From positions 62,001 to 126,000 of the forward strand of contig JAPWKG010000007.1 in the NCBI GenBank assembly GCA_028283625.1: 64,000 nucleotides of DNA. The letters run 5' to 3'. The position numbers and the translations under genes are program-made. The DNA comes from Acidobacteriaceae bacterium (lineage in GTDB: Bacteria > Acidobacteriota > Terriglobia > Terriglobales > Acidobacteriaceae). How positions within the stretch are numbered: position 1 is the first letter of the stretch; each line of letters starts with the position of its first letter. The notes below the pieces were generated by a model that made no database searches, was not told the DNA's origin, and saw nothing but the letters and a program-made list of their open reading frames with translations. Positions 61,424-64,000 of the stretch are shown piece by piece.

Positions 61424-62362
61424 ATGAGGATTCTGGTAATCGGCGCCGGGGCAACCGGCGGATACTACGGCGGAAAGCTTGCGCTTGCGGGCAGAGATGT
61501 GACCTTTCTGGTACGGGAAAAGCGCGCGGAGCAGCTGCGCCGTACCGGTCTGGTGCTGCGGACGCCGGAGGGTGAATCTACCCTGGAGCCGAAGCTGGTG
61601 CTGGCTGCGGATCTGGCGGCGGCAGGGAGCTTTGACCTGATTCTGCTCAGCACCAAGGCCTACGGGTTGGAGTCTGCGATCGCGGATATGGCGCCTGCGG
61701 TCGGTGAGCAGACCATGATTCTGCCGGTGCTGAATGGAATGCGGCATCTGGAAGTGCTGGCCGGGCGTTTTGGTCAGGAAAAGGTGCTGGGTGGGCTGTG
61801 TCGCATCGTCGGCGACCTGGACGCGGAAGGCCGCGTGTTGCAGATGACGGAGCTGAACGAGCTGGCCTATGGCGAGCTGAGCGGCGAAAAGACCGAACGC
61901 ATTGAGCGCGTGCATGCGACGCTGAGCGGCGTGGGGTTTCATGCGGTGCTGGCGGAGAGCATCCTGAACGCGATGTGGGTGAAGTGGATGCTTTTGGCTT
62001 CCCTGGGCAGCATCAACGTGCTCAGTCGCGGCTCAATTGGTACGGTGCGCGCGGTGGAGGAGCTGGAAGGGGTAGGGCTGCGGTTTGCCGCGCATGTGCT
62101 CGAAGAGAGCTTTGCCGTGGCCACCGCCTACGGCTATCCGCCAGACGCCGCCGCGGAGGCGATGGTGCGGGGGCGGCTTACGGAGCCGGGATCAACGCTG
62201 GAGTCGTCCATGTACCGCGACTTTACGCGGGGCTATTCGGTGGAAGCCATGCAGATTGTAGGAGATATGGTGCTGCGGGCACGCCGGAAGCAGGTGCCGA
62301 CGCCACTGCTGGAGGCGGCCTTCGTGCAGCTGCGAATCTACGAGAAGACTCTGCCGCGGTAA
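61424..62362 (+). CDS. panE: 2-dehydropantoate 2-reductase-like oxidoreductase
   Basis: 312 residues from the ATG at 61424. The NADPH-binding 'MRILVIGAGATGGYYGGKLALAGRDVTFLVR' starts at residue 1. The catalytic lysine is in 'ILNAMWVKWMLLASLGSINVL' (KW..LA..GSIN) and 'STLESSMYRDFTRGYSVEAMQIVGDMV' is the late family motif (S-SM--D---G---E). It reduces ketopantoate to pantoate in pantothenate/CoA synthesis, or a related 2-ketoacid. It is alone, without panB or panC. Divergent from hscB and followed by a terminator. Confidence 0.87.
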   Translation: MRILVIGAGATGGYYGGKLALAGRDVTFLVREKRAEQLRRTGLVLRTPEGESTLEPKLVLAADLAAAGSFDLILLSTKAYGLESAIADMAPAVGEQTMILPVLNGMRHLEVLAGRFGQEKVLGGLCRIVGDLDAEGRVLQMTELNELAYGELSGEKTERIERVHATLSGVGFHAVLAESILNAMWVKWMLLASLGSINVLSRGSIGTVRAVEELEGVGLRFAAHVLEESFAVATAYGYPPDAAAEAMVRGRLTEPGSTLESSMYRDFTRGYSVEAMQIVGDMVLRARRKQVPTPLLEAAFVQLRIYEKTLPR

Positions 62363-62378
62363 GCGGCTGCGAGAACGC

Positions 62379-62424
62379 AAACGCCCGGCGGGGAGCCTAT
62401 GGAAGCTCTCCCGGCCGGGCGTTT
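62379..62424. terminator. Bidirectional terminator between panE and pheS
   Basis: AAACGCCCGGC (62379-62389) pairs with GCCGGGCGTTT (62414-62424), with an inner GGGAG/CTCCC stem. Confidence 0.78.
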
Positions 62425-62453
62425 TGCCTGCGCCGTTTCCGGCGGACGGTGCG

Positions 62454-63554
62454 TTAGGCGAACTGCGCGAGGAAGCGCGTATCCCCGGAGTACAGCAGGC
62501 CGATGTCGGAGATGCCGTACTTCATCATGGTGATGCGGTCTACGCCCATGCCGAAGGCGAATCCGGAGATTTTTGCGGGGTCGTAGGCCGGTTCGCGACC
62601 GAGTTCGATTCGGCGCTGGTTGACGGCCTCGAAAACGTTGGGGTCCACCATGCCGCAGCCCAGCAGCTCGATCCAGCCGGAGTGCTTGCACTTGCGGCAT
62701 CCCTTACCGCCGCAGAAGATGCAGGAGATCTGCACGTCTGCCGAGGGCTCGGTAAAGGGGAAGAACGAGGGGAAGAAGCGCGTTTTGACCGATGAGCCGA
62801 AGAGAGCCTTCATGGCGTGGTCGAGCGTGCCCTTGAGGTCGGAGAAAGTGACCTTCGGGCCGACGCAGAGGCCTTCAACCTGGTGGAAGATCGGCGAGTG
62901 TGTGGCGTCGGCGGCTTCGTTGCGATGCACCTTGCCGGGGATGACCAGCTGCAGGGGCGGCTCCTCGGAGAGCATGGAGCGGATCTGCACGGGCGAGGTG
63001 TGGGTACGCATCAGCAGGCGTTCCCGCAGCGGGCGCTTCTCCTGGTCGGCGAGCACGAGGGTGTCCTGCGTGTCGCGGGCCGGGTGATTCGGAGGAAAAT
63101 TCAGGCTCTCAAAGTTATTGAAGTCGTTTTCGACCTCGGGGCCGAGGCGCAGGGAGTAGCCCATGCGCTTGAAGACGTCCACGATCTCGGCCATTGTTTT
63201 AATGAGCGGATGCTCGGCGCCGAGGCTTTGTGCGGAGCCGGGGAGCGAGATATCGAGTGTCGCCGCGGAGGCCTTGGCGTTGAGGCTGCCGGCGTTTTCC
63301 AGGGCGGTTTCGATCTGCTCCTTGAGCGCGTTGAAGCGCTGTCCGATGAGCTTTTTGGCCTCGACGGGGGCGGTCTTCAGCCATGCGTCCGAAAGCGCCT
63401 TGAGGCGGCCCTGCTTGCGGCCGAGCCATTCGAGGCGAAAGGCTTCTGCGTCAAAGCTGGGAGCGGCGATGGAGGCCTGCGCATCGGCGAGTACCTCGGC
63501 GAAGGCCTGCTCGATGGCGGCGGAAGAAAAGTCAGTAAGTGCTGTGATTTCCAA
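62454..63554 (-). CDS. pheS: Phenylalanyl-tRNA synthetase alpha subunit
   Basis: 366 residues from a TTG start with AAGGA upstream. The N-terminal coiled-coil domain leads into the class II core: motif 1 region 'HPLIKTMAEIVDVFKRMGY', 'LLMRTHTSPVQIRSM', motif 2 'DATHSPIFHQVEGLCV' and motif 3 'GFAFGMGVDRITMMKYGI'. A zinc-like Cys cluster 'CIFCGGKGCRKCKHSGWIELLGCGM' is usual for PheS. pheT is at 30536-32614 on the opposite strand, so the subunits are not co-transcribed. Confidence 0.95.
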   Translation of the reverse strand: MEITALTDFSSAAIEQAFAEVLADAQASIAAPSFDAEAFRLEWLGRKQGRLKALSDAWLKTAPVEAKKLIGQRFNALKEQIETALENAGSLNAKASAATLDISLPGSAQSLGAEHPLIKTMAEIVDVFKRMGYSLRLGPEVENDFNNFESLNFPPNHPARDTQDTLVLADQEKRPLRERLLMRTHTSPVQIRSMLSEEPPLQLVIPGKVHRNEAADATHSPIFHQVEGLCVGPKVTFSDLKGTLDHAMKALFGSSVKTRFFPSFFPFTEPSADVQISCIFCGGKGCRKCKHSGWIELLGCGMVDPNVFEAVNQRRIELGREPAYDPAKISGFAFGMGVDRITMMKYGISDIGLLYSGDTRFLAQFA

Positions 63555-63604
63555 AACGTGCGCTGTCCTTATCCGCTTCTGATTTTAGCGGAGCGGCGTG
63601 GCGG

Positions 63605-64000
63605 CTAGGGCCACATGGCCCAGAGAACGACCGCAGCCATCAGAACACCGAGCAGCAGGCTGCGCTTGTCGGTGCAGGCCCAGACCACCGGATCGTCGTG
63701 CATTTCACCGCGGCTGGTAAGCATCCAGACCTGGCTGAGCCAGAGCAAAAGCACCGGAACGACCAGCCACAGACGGCCCGTGTGGTGGTAAAGCTGCGCC
63801 GTTTCCGGGTTCGAAATGTAGACCGCCATGACGACGACGGAGGCATACGCCGCCCCGGTGCCGAGTGCGCGCAGTTGCTCCAGGTCAGACACAAAGTAGC
63901 CGCGGCCGTTTGTGATGGCTCCTCCACGCTCGCGCAGGCTCTCCAGCTCGGAAAAGCGCTTGACGAAGGCCAGTGAGAGGAAGAAGAAGACGCTGAAACC
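63605..64000 (-). CDS. UbiA-family prenyltransferase (partial, 3' end)
   Basis: 131 residues are visible, and the reading frame is open to the window edge, so the start is outside. Late UbiA signatures appear as a membrane helix ending in 'FVKRFSELESLRERGG', the 'GRGYFVSDLEQLRALGTGAAYASVVVMAVYI' segment, then two more hydrophobic helices and 'TSRGEMHDDPVVWACTDKRSL'. These match the decaprenyl-phosphate phosphoribosyltransferase-like UbiA proteins, which transfer prenyl or phosphoribosyl groups in the membrane. The N-terminal HAD-like domain seen in some acidobacterial members would lie outside the window. Confidence 0.75.
   Translation of the reverse strand, partial: GFSVFFFLSLAFVKRFSELESLRERGGAITNGRGYFVSDLEQLRALGTGAAYASVVVMAVYISNPETAQLYHHTGRLWLVVPVLLLWLSQVWMLTSRGEMHDDPVVWACTDKRSLLLGVLMAAVVLWAMWP

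Overview
The window reads as core chromosome of an Acidobacteriota bacterium, most likely class Terriglobia (Terriglobus/Granulicella/Edaphobacter-like). The reasons are moderately high GC, a very large Oar-type TonB-dependent receptor with an N-terminal carboxypeptidase-regulatory-like domain, several secreted proteins of a type I associate with this phylum, and an unlinked pheS and pheT. This assignment is inference; no rRNA gene is present. No tRNA, CRISPR array, complete insertion sequence or prophage was recognised. No gene-free stretch exceeds about 300 bases.

Layout. 1-5.5 kb: 3' end of thrS, an SRPBCC protein, a secreted M28 peptidase, two DUF proteins and the nucleoid protein HU. 4.8-16.4 kb, all on the minus strand: cobO, mnmE, rsmG, a glycan-type operon (membrane protein, GT2 glycosyltransferase, nucleotidyltransferase, a flippase-like/kinase-like fusion, HAD phosphatase), then parA, parB and an isoprenylcysteine methyltransferase-like protein. 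Three perfect copies of a parS-type palindrome flank rsmG, so this is probably the ParB loading zone and therefore near the replication origin. 16.5-23.8 kb: the Oar-like receptor behind a textbook sigma-54 promoter, then the nadD-rsfS-rlmH cluster, a Gly/Tyr/Trp-rich FecR-like secreted protein and a DUF3606 protein.

23.8-26.1 kb is the one clearly accessory patch. It is AT-richer and holds two small ORFs and an unrecognised 486-residue protein that looks like a papain/C39-fold cysteine peptidase, expressed from what looks like a leaderless promoter. 26.1-37.4 kb: gyrA, a C-terminal remnant of a second Oar-like receptor, a YceI protein, a short-form pheT followed by zapB-like and zapA genes, a DUF480 protein, iscU and iscA, and a Na+/H+ antiporter. 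37.4-45.7 kb: a DUF6624 protein behind an ABC-F ATPase, an AsmA-like protein, a LOG-family protein and a GT4 glycosyltransferase. 45.7-53.0 kb: prfA, secreted unknowns, a large membrane protein, and hslV-hslU. 53.2-64 kb: aldo/keto reductase, Tat-exported intradiol dioxygenase, a sugar epimerase/dehydrogenase pair, GNAT, hscB-hscA-fdx, panE, pheS and the edge of a UbiA-family prenyltransferase.

How genes work together. ParA, ParB and the parS sites form the chromosome segregation module. IscU and IscA (34-35 kb) with HscB, HscA and ferredoxin (58-61 kb) make up most of an ISC iron-sulfur assembly system split over two loci; no IscS is in the window. PheS and PheT form one enzyme but are encoded 30 kb apart on opposite strands. 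HslV and HslU form a protease. The epimerase/dehydrogenase pair and the glycosyltransferases point to surface-polysaccharide synthesis. The candidates most worth follow-up are the C39-like peptidase island, the flippase-kinase operon and the parS cluster. All functions are read from sequence motifs by eye; no database search was run.
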